NCBI GenBank assembly: GCA_018242215.1
Contig: JAFECG010000017.1
Span: 1-64,000, forward strand
Length of the DNA stretch: 64,000 nt
DNA from: Pseudomonadota bacterium
GTDB lineage: Bacteria; Pseudomonadota; Alphaproteobacteria; Rhizobiales; Hyphomicrobiaceae
Direction: 5' to 3'
Shown: piece after piece, positions 19,270 through 28,496 of the stretch
Layout of the letters: each line of letters begins with the position of its first letter
How positions within the stretch are numbered: the first letter of the stretch is position 1
The notes under the pieces: model-generated
Database searches by the model: none
Told to the model about the DNA's origin: nothing
What the model saw: the letters and a program-made list of their open reading frames with translations, nothing else
Program-made: the position numbers and the translations under genes

Positions 19270-19455
19270 GGTACTCCTGAGTCCCGTTGGAATGGTAAGC
19301 TGACGATTTCCGCTTGGGCTCTTTTGTCGGGCCGTTTGCCACAATGCATGACGGCGTCGTCTAGCTCTTCGCGGCTTCCGGAATATCGAATGGAACCGCC
19401 AAGCATGTTACCTGCCGGTATCCAGTCGTCGTCATCCGTATGATCCGGCAGCAAA

Positions 19456-19584
19456 TTAGCGGCCGCCGTACATGTTGCTGCCGAAGGTGCCGTGCACCGA
19501 AAGTCCGTTGTCGACTGGAGCGGCGACAGCAGCGGTAGCGATGGAAGAGAATGCAATGACAATGGCAACAGCAATTGACTTCAT
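19456..19584 (-). CDS. Small secreted peptide, 42 residues
   Basis: A very short gene with a good ribosome-binding site (GGAG, seven bases before ATG). It encodes a clear signal peptide (MKSIAVAIVIAFSSIATAAV, likely cut after AA near residue 22), leaving a mature peptide of about 20 residues, Pro/Gly/Asn-rich and ending NMYGGR. I know no function. The larger overlapping minus-strand frame at 19266-19574 lacks these signals and was rejected. Confidence 0.6.
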   Translation of the reverse strand: MKSIAVAIVIAFSSIATAAVAAPVDNGLSVHGTFGSNMYGGR

Positions 19585-19871
19585 GGTGATTTCTCCAGTT
19601 GGCTTGTGTTTCAAGGTTGTGGATCGGTGAGAGATGATGCTCTCAATGTTTCCGACACCTAGTTCGCAGAGCCGCTGTAAATCGTTACCCGCGACAAACC
19701 GACCGACGAATGTCCGAGGCGAAGCCGAACCGGCCGCTGTCGAATGGGGCCGGTCGATACGTTCAGATCTTTACATTGGGCGCAAAATACGATTCGCATT
19801 CATGACTGCACGCAGTATCCACGAGGACCTGCGTCCCTGCAGCTGCTGTGTCGATAGCCGCCCGGTCGAAC

Positions 19872-20867
19872 ATGAAATTGAAAAGAATTGCCGCCGCCGT
19901 CTTAATCATGTCCGCTGCAGCGGAAGTCTGCGGCGAGGTCAAACCGACTATCGCCGCGTCGACAGCAACTGCGTCACAATGGATCGTGCCTGATATCGAT
20001 AAACTTCCCGACGACAATTGGGGGCGAACCGTCCGTTATGGTCGCGACCTTATCGCGAAAACGGCATCGCTGATCGGCCCCGAGGTCAAGGATCCCGCGC
20101 GTCGGTTCGCTGGGAACAATCTCAATTGCCAAAGCTGTCACATCAACGCGGGCACCCAGGAATATGGAATTCCCTTCATCGGAGTCTTTGCCGATTTTCC
20201 GAAGTATCGCGCGCGCTCCGGTGCCGTTGGGACGATCGAGGATCGCCTTCAGGGCTGCATGGAGCGCAGCATGAATGGCAAGCCGCTTCCGGCAAACGGG
20301 CCCGAGATGATCGCCATCGTCTCTTATATGAAGTTTCTGTCGACCGGACGGCCGATCGGAGAGCCGACGCCCGGGCGCCGCGCGGGCGCGATGCCAGAAC
20401 TTGATCGTGCCGCAGATCCCGTCCGCGGCCGCAAGATATTCGAAAACAACTGTGCGGCCTGCCATGGAGCGGATGGACTAGGCCAAAGAGTGGGCAGCAT
20501 CGGCGACGCCAAAGGATATGTGTTCCCGCCTCTGTGGGGACCCGACAGCTTCAACGACGGTGCCGGAATGAATACACTTATTGATGCAGCGAATTTCATT
20601 CATAGCAACATGCCGCAAGGGACGACATGGCAAAGCCCGAGCCTCTCGCCCGAGGATGCCTGGGACGTTGCCGCGTATATCGAGTCTCAACCCCGTCCTA
20701 AGAAAGCGAACCTGGAGAAGGACTTTCCCAACAAGCTGGAAAAGCCAGTCGACGAGCCCTATGGGCCTTTCGCCGATGATTTCTCGCTGGAGCAGCACAA
20801 GTTCGGCCCATTTGCTCCGATACGCGCAGCCGTCAAAAAGCTGAGGCAGAAACAGCGGGGGCAATGA
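19872..20867 (+). CDS. Diheme cytochrome c, thiosulfate dehydrogenase (TsdA)-like
   Basis: A periplasmic cytochrome c of about 331 residues with an N-terminal signal peptide (MKLKRIAAAVLIMSAAAEVCG) and two haem sites, CQSCH and CAACH. The region between them (IPFIGVFADFPKYRAR, GCMERSMNGKPLP) resembles what I recall of TsdA, which oxidises thiosulfate to tetrathionate; this resemblance is from memory. The start at 19872 is chosen for the signal peptide; a GTG at 19848 is an alternative and neither has a strong ribosome-binding site. A DsrE-like protein and a second diheme cytochrome follow on the same strand. Confidence 0.7.
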   Translation: MKLKRIAAAVLIMSAAAEVCGEVKPTIAASTATASQWIVPDIDKLPDDNWGRTVRYGRDLIAKTASLIGPEVKDPARRFAGNNLNCQSCHINAGTQEYGIPFIGVFADFPKYRARSGAVGTIEDRLQGCMERSMNGKPLPANGPEMIAIVSYMKFLSTGRPIGEPTPGRRAGAMPELDRAADPVRGRKIFENNCAACHGADGLGQRVGSIGDAKGYVFPPLWGPDSFNDGAGMNTLIDAANFIHSNMPQGTTWQSPSLSPEDAWDVAAYIESQPRPKKANLEKDFPNKLEKPVDEPYGPFADDFSLEQHKFGPFAPIRAAVKKLRQKQRGQ

Positions 20868-20929
20868 TCTCTTTCCTAAGATGAGTGCGCGCGTAAAAAT
20901 CGGAATGACGAAAATTGAGGAGCTTGCCG

Positions 20930-21715
20930 ATGACATTGGTTTCCGGACGACGTGAAGCCATTCAGACGCTCGGTGTCGCGCTCGCGGCTGCTTCATTGTC
21001 TGGTTTGGTAAACTCGGCCGGCGCTGCTCAAAGCAACGACATCCCATCGGGCGCTTCGGCGCTTGCGGAACTGACCGACCGGCTCGCGAAGACGCCACGT
21101 CGTCGTGATTTCAAAACTGTGCCGATGATTCTCGACCGCGCCGATCAGTGGGATAGTCAGGCTCTCAAAGAGATCCTCTCGTATAAGCCCGACACGAAGC
21201 AGGCGTGGGATCACACAGACATCTCTGGTCCCTGGCTCAACCTTATGCGCAACGCGCTGAATGCCCAGATCTGGTCATTCAATCACCCGGATTTTCTCGT
21301 CGTCTCCGCAACACACGGATCAGCGCAACTCGCGCTTTACGATCAGCCCATGTGGGACAAATACCAACTCGCAAAACTTGCCGGGAAGGGCATCGAGACA
21401 AACACGTTCATTATCGATCGTCCGGCGGCTGACGGAGATGCAGCGGACTATCAGAATCCGGCTGGCGTCTTTTCGGGACAGAACAACTCGATAGTCGCGC
21501 TTCAGCGGCGTGGTGTGGTTTTCATGGCGTGCCACAACGCGATCTGGGAACAGGCGACGAAGCTGCACGGGGCCGGCGTCAATCCGGATAACCTCTCGAT
21601 CGACGGGATAACCGCAGAGCTGACGAACCACCTCGTCCCAGGCGTTGTCCTGACGCCAGGCGCCGTTGCTACCCTTCCCGAACTGCAGCAGGCGGGATTT
21701 CATTACGGCCGTTAG
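20930..21715 (+). CDS. Tat-exported DsrE-like protein
   Basis: A 261-residue protein with start at 20930 behind GAGGAG. The N-terminus SGRREAIQTLGVALAAASL is a twin-arginine-type signal. The mature part has FLVVSATHGSAQLALYD, a Cys in GVVFMACHNAIWEQA and the ending VPGVVLTPGAVATLPELQQA, which resembles the DsrE/F fold used in sulfur transfer. No haem motif CxxCH is present (the ACHN here is not one). Placement between two diheme cytochromes suggests a periplasmic sulfur-handling role. Function is inferred. Confidence 0.6.
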   Translation: MTLVSGRREAIQTLGVALAAASLSGLVNSAGAAQSNDIPSGASALAELTDRLAKTPRRRDFKTVPMILDRADQWDSQALKEILSYKPDTKQAWDHTDISGPWLNLMRNALNAQIWSFNHPDFLVVSATHGSAQLALYDQPMWDKYQLAKLAGKGIETNTFIIDRPAADGDAADYQNPAGVFSGQNNSIVALQRRGVVFMACHNAIWEQATKLHGAGVNPDNLSIDGITAELTNHLVPGVVLTPGAVATLPELQQAGFHYGR

Positions 21716-21982
21716 CTGAGGCGTATGAAGGATCTCGCGCCGATCCGCCAAATTACCTGCAAGTCGCTGTGAACGTTTGATCTTTTCCCGTCGCGATAGT
21801 CGCTGAGGAAGCTGCCTCAGCCCCCTTCGGTCAACGCCGAACGAGCGGTTGAGGACTACGCGGAAGGGTTGCTTAATTCCGCTCTACAACAACCGCGAAC
21901 AGCCTTCATCGTTGGGCGACAACACGATAACTTGGCCCTATAAGAAGTTTGCTTAGGTTCAAAAAAAGGGGTTGACGAGGCA

Positions 21983-22672
21983 ATGAGGGGTTACGCCATT
22001 CCAGGATCCAATCGCGATCGAAAGTTTTCCGAAGCTCGCGGTGATTGGTTATGTTCTTCGCTCTTTGGCTTTTCGAGATTTTCGCTGTTCGCATCGATGA
22101 TCGCGGGCTTATTTGCTTTCACCCCGGTTACGGCGTCTGCGGATTCCGTGAATGATCTTGCGCAGGTTTGTTCCGGCTGTCACGGCGAGAAAGGCGTTCC
22201 GATCGACAAGTCGATCCCGGTCATCTGGGGACAACGCCGTGAATACATTCTGAAAGAGCTTCTGGATTTCAAAACCGGGCATCGAAAGAATGAGACGATG
22301 GCGGGCATCGTCGACTCTTTGACTAAGACGGACATGGAAGCGCTTGCGACATATTTCTCGAAACAGCAGTGGCCCAAGCTCGATCAGCCCGCCGCACCTG
22401 CTGACGTCGCGCACCAGGCGCAAGAGGTTTTCAGCGCGCTGAACTGCCGGGGCTGCCATCAAGATCATTTTCAGGGCGACTACGTGAGGCCGAGCCTGCG
22501 CGGTCAACAGGAAGATTATCTTCTGAAAACGATGACAGATTTCCATACCGGCGAACGCAACAATTATCCCGGAATGGTCGCGCTCATGAAATCTTTGGAT
22601 GAGTCGCAGTTGAAACCTGTCGCAACTTATCTGGCAGGATTGCCGCCGGAAGTCCCAGTCGCCGGAGAGTGA
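21983..22672 (+). CDS. Diheme cytochrome c (c4/TsdB-like)
   Basis: A 229-residue periplasmic cytochrome with two class I haem domains: CSGCH near residue 63 and CRGCH near residue 155. Each is followed by a domain end typical of c4/c553 cytochromes (NETMAGIVDSLTKTDMEALA; NNYPGMVALMKSLDESQLKP), with Met as likely sixth ligand. A hydrophobic signal segment lies near residues 32-50. It is a plausible electron acceptor of the upstream TsdA-like enzyme. A gap of 267 bases separates it from the DsrE-like gene, so it may have its own promoter. Confidence 0.8.
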   Translation: MRGYAIPGSNRDRKFSEARGDWLCSSLFGFSRFSLFASMIAGLFAFTPVTASADSVNDLAQVCSGCHGEKGVPIDKSIPVIWGQRREYILKELLDFKTGHRKNETMAGIVDSLTKTDMEALATYFSKQQWPKLDQPAAPADVAHQAQEVFSALNCRGCHQDHFQGDYVRPSLRGQQEDYLLKTMTDFHTGERNNYPGMVALMKSLDESQLKPVATYLAGLPPEVPVAGE

Positions 22673-22722
22673 TCAAGCGCGATGTGGGCAAAAATAGCTG
22701 CCGATCTTGATAGTTGAGCCAT

Positions 22723-22751
22723 GGGAGGGGCAACTGATGGCTGCCTCTCCC
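22723..22751. terminator. Hairpin between convergent genes
   Basis: GGGAGGGGCA (22723-22732) and TGCCTCTCCC (22742-22751) form a 10-bp stem with one G-U pair and a 9-base loop. It lies between the convergent diheme cytochrome and GDP-fucose synthase genes and may stop transcription from both sides, though no T-run follows. Confidence 0.45.
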
Positions 22752-22781
22752 CACGCTCCCTTAAGGAAGTGAAGTGATCTT

Positions 22782-23756
22782 CTAGCGTGTGCTATCGCCT
22801 TCCTGCGCGCCGATGTGCGCGCGCGCTAAATTCTCCCGAAACCAAGCGTACGTTTGCTCCAGTCCCTCGCGAAGTTCATAGCTCGGCGCCCAACCCGTCG
22901 ACTGCAACCGCGATACATCCAGCAGCTTACGCGGAGTTCCGTCCGGCTTTGTCAGATCTTGGACGATCTCCCCATTAAAGCCGACGATGTCGCAGATAAG
23001 CCGGGTAAGATCGCGAATGGTGAGATCTTTTCCTGAGCCGACGTTGATATGTGATGCCTCAGAATACGTCTTCAGCAAGTGCACGATCGCATCGGCCGCA
23101 TCGTCGACGTGAAGGAATTCTCTCTGCGGCGCACCTGTCCCCCAGATCGTAAGCTGGGACGCACCGGATGCTTTCGCCTCATGTGCTTTGCGCATGATTG
23201 CGGGGATCACGTGACTGCTCAAAAGATCGAAATTGTCGCCCGGTCCATAGAGGTTGGTCGGCATGGCCGAGATGAAATCGGCGCCATGTTGGCGACGAAA
23301 GGCTTCACACATTTTGAGTCCTGCGATCTTCGCGATCGCATACCACTCGTTTGTTGGTTCGAGCGGGCCCGTCAGCAGCGCCTCTTCCTTGATAGGTTGA
23401 GGCGCCAATTTAGGGTAGATGCATGATGAGCCGAGGAAAAGCAGCTTCTCGACATCTTCGCGAAAGGCGGATTCGATCAAGTTCGCTTCGATCGCGAGAT
23501 TGTCGTAGATGAAATCAGCCGGATACTGCTCGTTAGCGAGAATTCCGCCGACTTTGGCGGCCGCGATGATAACGGCGTGCGGCCTGCTACGCTTTATCCA
23601 GGACCGAACCGCAGCCTGGTTGCGAAGATCGATCTCGGCTCGATCTACCGTCAGGACCTCACAGTGTTCACGCGCGAGCCTCCGAACGACGGCTGACCCG
23701 ACCATTCCGCGGTGTCCGGCAACGAAGACGCGTTTGCTATCTATCTTGTAGGCCAT
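22782..23756 (-). CDS. fcl: GDP-L-fucose synthase
   Basis: A 324-residue short-chain dehydrogenase/epimerase that converts GDP-4-keto-6-deoxymannose to GDP-L-fucose. Visible are the NADP-binding VFVAGHRGMVGSAV, GSSCIYP with the catalytic Ser, and the YAIAK catalytic Tyr/Lys motif in PTNEWYAIAKIAG. An ATG at 23771 would add five residues; neither start has a strong ribosome-binding site. It follows gmd, which makes its substrate. Confidence 0.92.
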   Translation of the reverse strand: MAYKIDSKRVFVAGHRGMVGSAVVRRLAREHCEVLTVDRAEIDLRNQAAVRSWIKRSRPHAVIIAAAKVGGILANEQYPADFIYDNLAIEANLIESAFREDVEKLLFLGSSCIYPKLAPQPIKEEALLTGPLEPTNEWYAIAKIAGLKMCEAFRRQHGADFISAMPTNLYGPGDNFDLLSSHVIPAIMRKAHEAKASGASQLTIWGTGAPQREFLHVDDAADAIVHLLKTYSEASHINVGSGKDLTIRDLTRLICDIVGFNGEIVQDLTKPDGTPRKLLDVSRLQSTGWAPSYELREGLEQTYAWFRENLARAHIGAQEGDSTR

Positions 23757-23827
23757 CTGTCTGGTGCACATCTGAGTGAACTAAAGACACCACATTGCAG
23801 ATTCCGGAACGTATTATAAGCACATCA

Positions 23828-24910
23828 CTAATATGCCGAGCGGTCGGCGCGCCAGCGCTCGTTGCCCATAAGCTCGATATCGGACGCCACCATTTCGGCG
23901 ACGAGGCCTCGAAATGGGGTTTTCGCGTGCCAGCCGAGTTGTTCCTTTGCCTTCGTCGGATCGCCGAGCAGGAAATCCACTTCAGTTGGCCGAAAATAGC
24001 GGGGATCAATGCGCACCAGCACGCGGCCGCTCTTGGTATCCCGGCCGATCTCCTCTCTCCCGCTTCCCTCCCATGCAATTGAATATCCAACCTCGGCAAA
24101 GGCGATTTCTACGAACTCCCTGACAGAATGCGCCTCGCCGGTTGCGAGAACATAGTCGTCAGCCACGTCTTGCTGCAGGATGCGCCACATCCCTTCAACG
24201 TAATCCTTTGCGTGGCCCCAGTCGCGCTTCGCATCGAGATTGCCGAGGTAAAGCGTCTCCTGCATGGATCTATGAATCGCGGCAACAGCGCGTGTGATCT
24301 TTCGGGTTACGAAGGTCTCTCCGCGCAAGGGACTTTCGTGGTTGAAGAGAATGCCGTTTGATGCGTGAATGCCATAAGCCTCCCGATAGTTGACAGTAAT
24401 CCAGTAGGCATAGAGTTTCGCCGCTGCGTATGGAGAACGTGGATAAAACGGCGTCGTCTCCTTTTGCGGAATCTCCTGGACCTTCCCGTAGAGTTCCGAC
24501 GTCGAGGCTTGATAGAAACGAGTTGTCTTTTCGAGGCCCAGAATCCGGATTGCCTCAAGCAATCGCAACGTGCCGAGCGCGTCAGCGTTAGCCGTGTATT
24601 CCGGTGTTTCAAAGCTCACCGCAACGTGGCTTTGGGCGGCAAGGTTATAGATTTCGTCAGGCTGAATTTCCTGCAAGAGTCGAATGAGATTGGTCCCATC
24701 CGTTAAATCTCCATAGCGCAAGCGGAATCGCGTGTCCTGCTCGTGGGGATCGATATAGAGATCATCAATTCGCTCGGTGTTGAACGACGATGAGCGGCGC
24801 TTTATGCCGTAAACGACATAGCCCTTCGTCAATAATAACCTTGCGAGGTATGCCCCATCTTGGCCCGTGACTCCTGTAATCAGGGCCCGTCGTGAGTTCG
24901 TATCGCTCAT
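23828..24910 (-). CDS. gmd: GDP-mannose 4,6-dehydratase
   Basis: A 360-residue NADP-dependent dehydratase producing GDP-4-keto-6-deoxy-D-mannose for fucose or related sugars in surface glycans. Motifs: [17 protein letters not shown] (nucleotide binding), [17 protein letters not shown], and the YAAAK catalytic motif in [15 protein letters not shown]. Length is normal. It is first in a two-gene unit with GDP-L-fucose synthase. Confidence 0.95.
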   Translation of the reverse strand: MSDTNSRRALITGVTGQDGAYLARLLLTKGYVVYGIKRRSSSFNTERIDDLYIDPHEQDTRFRLRYGDLTDGTNLIRLLQEIQPDEIYNLAAQSHVAVSFETPEYTANADALGTLRLLEAIRILGLEKTTRFYQASTSELYGKVQEIPQKETTPFYPRSPYAAAKLYAYWITVNYREAYGIHASNGILFNHESPLRGETFVTRKITRAVAAIHRSMQETLYLGNLDAKRDWGHAKDYVEGMWRILQQDVADDYVLATGEAHSVREFVEIAFAEVGYSIAWEGSGREEIGRDTKSGRVLVRIDPRYFRPTEVDFLLGDPTKAKEQLGWHAKTPFRGLVAEMVASDIELMGNERWRADRSAY

Positions 24911-25297
24911 GCCGAAAATCTGCGGTGGATGTTTCTAAAGGCAGGCAGCAACTTTGACTGCGAGAGTCATGGCGCTCATGAAGGAAAACATCTCCCTGAG
25001 TGCATGCTGCGATCGTACCGTAACGAAGGTCAAAAGCCATTGCTTCCAAGTCTCCGCAGGGCTTTATCCCCACTCGCGCTCGGTGGTGCAGAGAACTGCG
25101 ATTGATGCGACACCTTCCCGATTGCGCGGGAAAAAAGCTTTGGACAATCATGCTCTGGAGCTAGGAAAACGTCGGCAATGCGGGCTGTTCAGCGCTCGCA
25201 CCACATTTTGTGCTCGGAACGCACCAATGCAGTAAGCGTTGCACAGCCGAAGGCAATATGCGAACAGCCAAGCTGCGAAAAGCAGGGTCCAGCAAGG
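24911..25297. other. 387-bp intergenic region
   Basis: Divergent spacer between gmd and a small membrane protein gene. No gene or strong repeat was recognised; promoters for both sides must lie here. Confidence 0.5.
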
Positions 25298-25516
25298 ATG
25301 CCATTCAAGTCATCAAACGCGATGCTCGTAGCGCTCATCGCGCTCGTCGGCATCGCATTTTTCGGGCTGGTCCATACCATCATCGGCAGTGGGCGTAGTT
25401 TTGGCGCCTACATTCTCGGCGTATTGGCGTTAATCGCGTGCCTTGTGCTGATATTGGTCGTGATGGCTGCGGTGGGTTGGGTCTTGGATCGGATCGCAGA
25501 CCGCCTCAAAAGATAA
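25298..25516 (+). CDS. Small hypothetical membrane protein
   Basis: A 72-residue protein with two hydrophobic spans (LVALIALVGIAFFGLVHTII and LGVLALIACLVLILVVMAAV) and a basic end (DRIADRLKR). The ATG at 25298 follows AGCAAGG; a longer frame from 25178 has no family-like or membrane content before this point. Family not recognised. Confidence 0.5.
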   Translation: MPFKSSNAMLVALIALVGIAFFGLVHTIIGSGRSFGAYILGVLALIACLVLILVVMAAVGWVLDRIADRLKR

Positions 25517-25805
25517 GATCGACGCTATACGCCTCGTCGAAATGGAGAGCAGGTCAAACAATCCGAGAAAGAGATCCAAAGTCCCGCTGCGGCTGCCCGT
25601 ATAAAAAGGCTTTGAGACGAAAGCCGTCGTTCATCGCGATGCGTAGCGGCGCAGAAGAATTTGAGAAATATTTAGTTTTCGAACGAAGTTGACCGCGGTT
25701 CAACGCGAAGCCTGGGCCCCGATGTTTTTGACGCTCGTCAATGGCGGCTTCGATGGCGCAGAGTTTAAGGGACGGCGGGGGAATTTTATAGCAGGGGTGT
25801 GTGCT

Positions 25806-26336
25806 ATGGCAGAACCCGCAGTTAAACTTCCCATCCAATCCGAAAAGGGCGAACCACCGCGCCGTGACTGGTGGCCGATGGACAATTTGCGCCGACACTT
25901 GGGCGACATCATCGAAGATTTCGATCGGGGATTTTTACGCTCGCCTTTCCGCGGATCTCTCCTCGATATCGAGCCCCTTATGAAGCGCGAGCTGACATGG
26001 ACGTCTGCGCCGCCGGTCGACATCGTCGAGAAGGATAACGCCTACGAGATCTCGGCCGAACTGCCGGGCTTGGATGAAAAAAACGTCGAGGTGAAGGTTT
26101 CGAACGGAATGCTCTCAATCAAGGGCGAAAAGAAAGAAGAAAAAGAAGAGAAGAAGAAGGATTATTATTTGTCAGAGCGCCGCTTCGGTTCATTCGAACG
26201 TCGCTTCGCTGTTCCGGACGGCGTCGACACCAACAAGATCGAAGCCGTCTTCAAGAAGGGTGTGCTCATGGTCACACTTCCCAAAACGTCGGAAGCCAAG
26301 GCAGCGGAGAAGAAAATTACGGTAAAGGCCGCTTGA
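25806..26336 (+). CDS. Hsp20/alpha-crystallin small heat shock protein
   Basis: A 176-residue ATP-independent chaperone. The alpha-crystallin domain spans about residues 65-170: PPVDIVEKDNAYEISAELPG, FGSFERRFAVPDGVD and the C-terminal strand GVLMVTLPK. A Lys/Glu-run loop (KKEEKEEKKK) is typical of the class close to plant-type Hsp20. The start at 25806 follows AGGGGTG; the frame extends to 25689 without support. No CIRCE element or confident ROSE thermometer could be identified in the upstream 290 bases. Confidence 0.9.
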   Translation: MAEPAVKLPIQSEKGEPPRRDWWPMDNLRRHLGDIIEDFDRGFLRSPFRGSLLDIEPLMKRELTWTSAPPVDIVEKDNAYEISAELPGLDEKNVEVKVSNGMLSIKGEKKEEKEEKKKDYYLSERRFGSFERRFAVPDGVDTNKIEAVFKKGVLMVTLPKTSEAKAAEKKITVKAA

Positions 26337-26354
26337 GACCCACGCGCTTCCCAT

Positions 26355-26379
26355 CCGCCGGGATGTTCGGCCCCGGCGG
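26355..26379 (+). terminator. Hairpin after hsp20
   Basis: CCGCCGGG (26355-26362) and CCCGGCGG (26372-26379) form a perfect 8-bp GC-rich stem with a 9-base loop, 18 bases after the hsp20 stop. The following bases (TCCGTCATTTAC) are only weakly T-rich. Confidence 0.45.
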
Positions 26380-26468
26380 TCCGTCATTTACTGAATGCAC
26401 GGCGTGTAGAGTCGAAACAGTCCGATCGCTCGAGAGTTCGCATAGATATTCGAGTGTGGAGGCGTTTA

Positions 26469-28496
26469 ATGTCGAAAACGACGACATTGCCGATCGATCC
26501 CGCAGCTTCGTGCGAGACGAGGAATGTGTTCGTCGAAAGTCAAATCAGGTCGCGCGGGGTTCGCGATTCCCTCGTTCTCGACGCCATGCGCAGCGTACGT
26601 CGTGAGCTGTTTGTGCCCCACGACATGGCCGATCAAGCTTATGATGACGCGCCGCTTCCGATCGGATGCGATCAGACGATCTCGCAGCCCTATATCGTTG
26701 CGTTCATGATCGAGGCAATGGGCCTGCGCGGCGGCGAGAAAGTCTTGGAGATCGGAACCGGATCAGGATATGCGGCCGCTATCCTCGCGCGGATCGCCGG
26801 TGACGTTTTCACCATCGAACGCATCGGAGAACTCGCGGCCAAAGCTCGAGAAAATCTCATTCATGCCCATTGCGGTGGCGTACACATTCGTCACGCCGAC
26901 GGCACGGAAGGCTGGCCCGAGCAGGCACCGTTCGATGCGATCCTGGTCTCCGCGGGGGCGCCAGAACTGCCCGCCACTCTGCTTTATCAGCTGAAAGTTG
27001 GCGCCCGAATGGTCGCTCCCATTGGCCGAAATCCACGGTCTCAGGAACTGGTTCGCATTACACGGGCGGGTGAAGACGATTTCGATCGTGAAGACATCGC
27101 CGACGTGCGCTTTGTGCCCTTGATCGGCAAGGAGGGATGGGAAAGTGCGGATGACGAATGGCGCGTGAAGCCACCACGCGTCATCCAGACCCGTCCGGCC
27201 ATCAGTGTTTCCATTCCGTCGCTGATCGCCAAGCGTGGAGAAGTATTTACCCATGTTCGCGACGCGGAACTTGGTCCGCTTTTGCAACGCATCGGAGATG
27301 CGCGCGTCGTGCTTATCGGAGAAGCAACGCATGGGACGTCAGAATTCTACAGGATGCGCGGCCGCATAACGCAAAGGCTGATTGAAGATAAGGGCTTCTC
27401 GTTTGTTGCGGCGGAAGCCGATTGGCCGGACGCAGCAAGGATTGATCATTACATCCGGCATCGCGAAGTTGCACCTTCCGATTGGACGGCATTCGCGCGG
27501 TTTCCCACGTGGATGTGGCGCAACATGGAAACGAAAGGCTTTGTTGACTGGCTTCACAAGAACAACGAGACAAAGCCATATGAGCAGCGCGCGGCTTTCT
27601 ACGGTCTAGATCTCTATAGCATGCACAACTCTGTGCGCGTTATTCTGAGCTACCTGGATAATGTAGATCCGGATCTCGCGGGGATCGCACGGGAGCGATA
27701 CGGTTGTTTGAGCCCTTGGCAGGCTGATCCGGCTGCATACGGCCGAGCTGCGATCACGGGGGCTTATCGTAAGTGCGAAGAGGATGTCTCGCATGTCCTG
27801 GTAGAATTGCTTCAGAAGCAGCAAGACTACATCATGCACGACCCGGAACGATATTTCGACGCGGCACAAAATGCGCGGCTGATCGCAAACGCGGAACGCT
27901 ACTATCGCACGATGTATTACGGTTCGCGGGCGTCTTGGAACCTACGTGACAGCCACATGTTCGAAACGCTAAGACAGTTGCTGGCCCATCATGGATTAGC
28001 ATCGAAGGCAATCGTCTGGGCGCACAATTCCCACGTCGGCGATGCATCCGCGACCGAGATGGGGCAGCGTGGCGAACACAATATCGGGCAATTGTGCCGA
28101 CAGAGTTTCGAGGCTGAGTGCTTTGCGATCGGCTTCGGCACCAACGATGGCACAGTGGCCGCGGCGTCGGACTGGGACGGACCGATGGAAATCATGAACG
28201 TTCGCCCGGCCCATCCGCAGAGCTATGAAAGACTTTTCCATCTGACGAACGCGCCTGGAATGATGTTTTCGCTGAAAGAGAAGAGCGAATTGAACGATCG
28301 CTTGCTGCGCCCATTGCTCGAGCGGGCTATCGGCGTCATCTACAGGCCCGACAGCGAGCTCGCGAGTCACTACTTTGAGGCAGTGCTGCCAAAGCAGTTC
28401 GACGAATACATATGGATCGATCGCACCAGCGCCGTGAAGCCCATCGACAGCATTGAGGTCGAGGGCATGCCCGAGACATATCCGTTCGGAATTTAA
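26469..28496 (+). CDS. Fusion: protein-L-isoaspartate methyltransferase + erythromycin esterase-like domain
   Basis: One uninterrupted frame of 675 residues, start at 26469 behind GTGGAGG. Residues about 10-220 are a PIMT domain: QTISQPYIVAFMIEAM and the SAM-binding VLEIGTGSGYAAAILA. PIMT repairs damaged Asp/Asn residues. Residues about 240-665 match the erythromycin esterase (EreA/B) family: VVLIGEATHGTSEFYRMRG, AAEADWPDA and VWAHNSHVGDA, holding the conserved Glu/His residues. Each domain looks complete. What the esterase-like domain hydrolyses here is unknown; many EreA-like proteins are not resistance enzymes. Downstream of hsp20, consistent with a stress or repair role. Confidence 0.88.
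   Translation: MSKTTTLPIDPAASCETRNVFVESQIRSRGVRDSLVLDAMRSVRRELFVPHDMADQAYDDAPLPIGCDQTISQPYIVAFMIEAMGLRGGEKVLEIGTGSGYAAAILARIAGDVFTIERIGELAAKARENLIHAHCGGVHIRHADGTEGWPEQAPFDAILVSAGAPELPATLLYQLKVGARMVAPIGRNPRSQELVRITRAGEDDFDREDIADVRFVPLIGKEGWESADDEWRVKPPRVIQTRPAISVSIPSLIAKRGEVFTHVRDAELGPLLQRIGDARVVLIGEATHGTSEFYRMRGRITQRLIEDKGFSFVAAEADWPDAARIDHYIRHREVAPSDWTAFARFPTWMWRNMETKGFVDWLHKNNETKPYEQRAAFYGLDLYSMHNSVRVILSYLDNVDPDLAGIARERYGCLSPWQADPAAYGRAAITGAYRKCEEDVSHVLVELLQKQQDYIMHDPERYFDAAQNARLIANAERYYRTMYYGSRASWNLRDSHMFETLRQLLAHHGLASKAIVWAHNSHVGDASATEMGQRGEHNIGQLCRQSFEAECFAIGFGTNDGTVAAASDWDGPMEIMNVRPAHPQSYERLFHLTNAPGMMFSLKEKSELNDRLLRPLLERAIGVIYRPDSELASHYFEAVLPKQFDEYIWIDRTSAVKPIDSIEVEGMPETYPFGI

Noticed and set aside
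19266-19574. Minus-strand frame of 102 codons
   Set aside because: It overlaps the 42-residue secreted peptide gene in another frame, has no ribosome-binding site and a low-complexity Leu/Pro/Ser start.
25517-25805. ROSE-type RNA thermometer or CIRCE element before hsp20
   Set aside because: Such elements are common before hsp20 in this group, but neither a CIRCE repeat nor a convincing ROSE core pairing with the ribosome-binding site could be found by eye.
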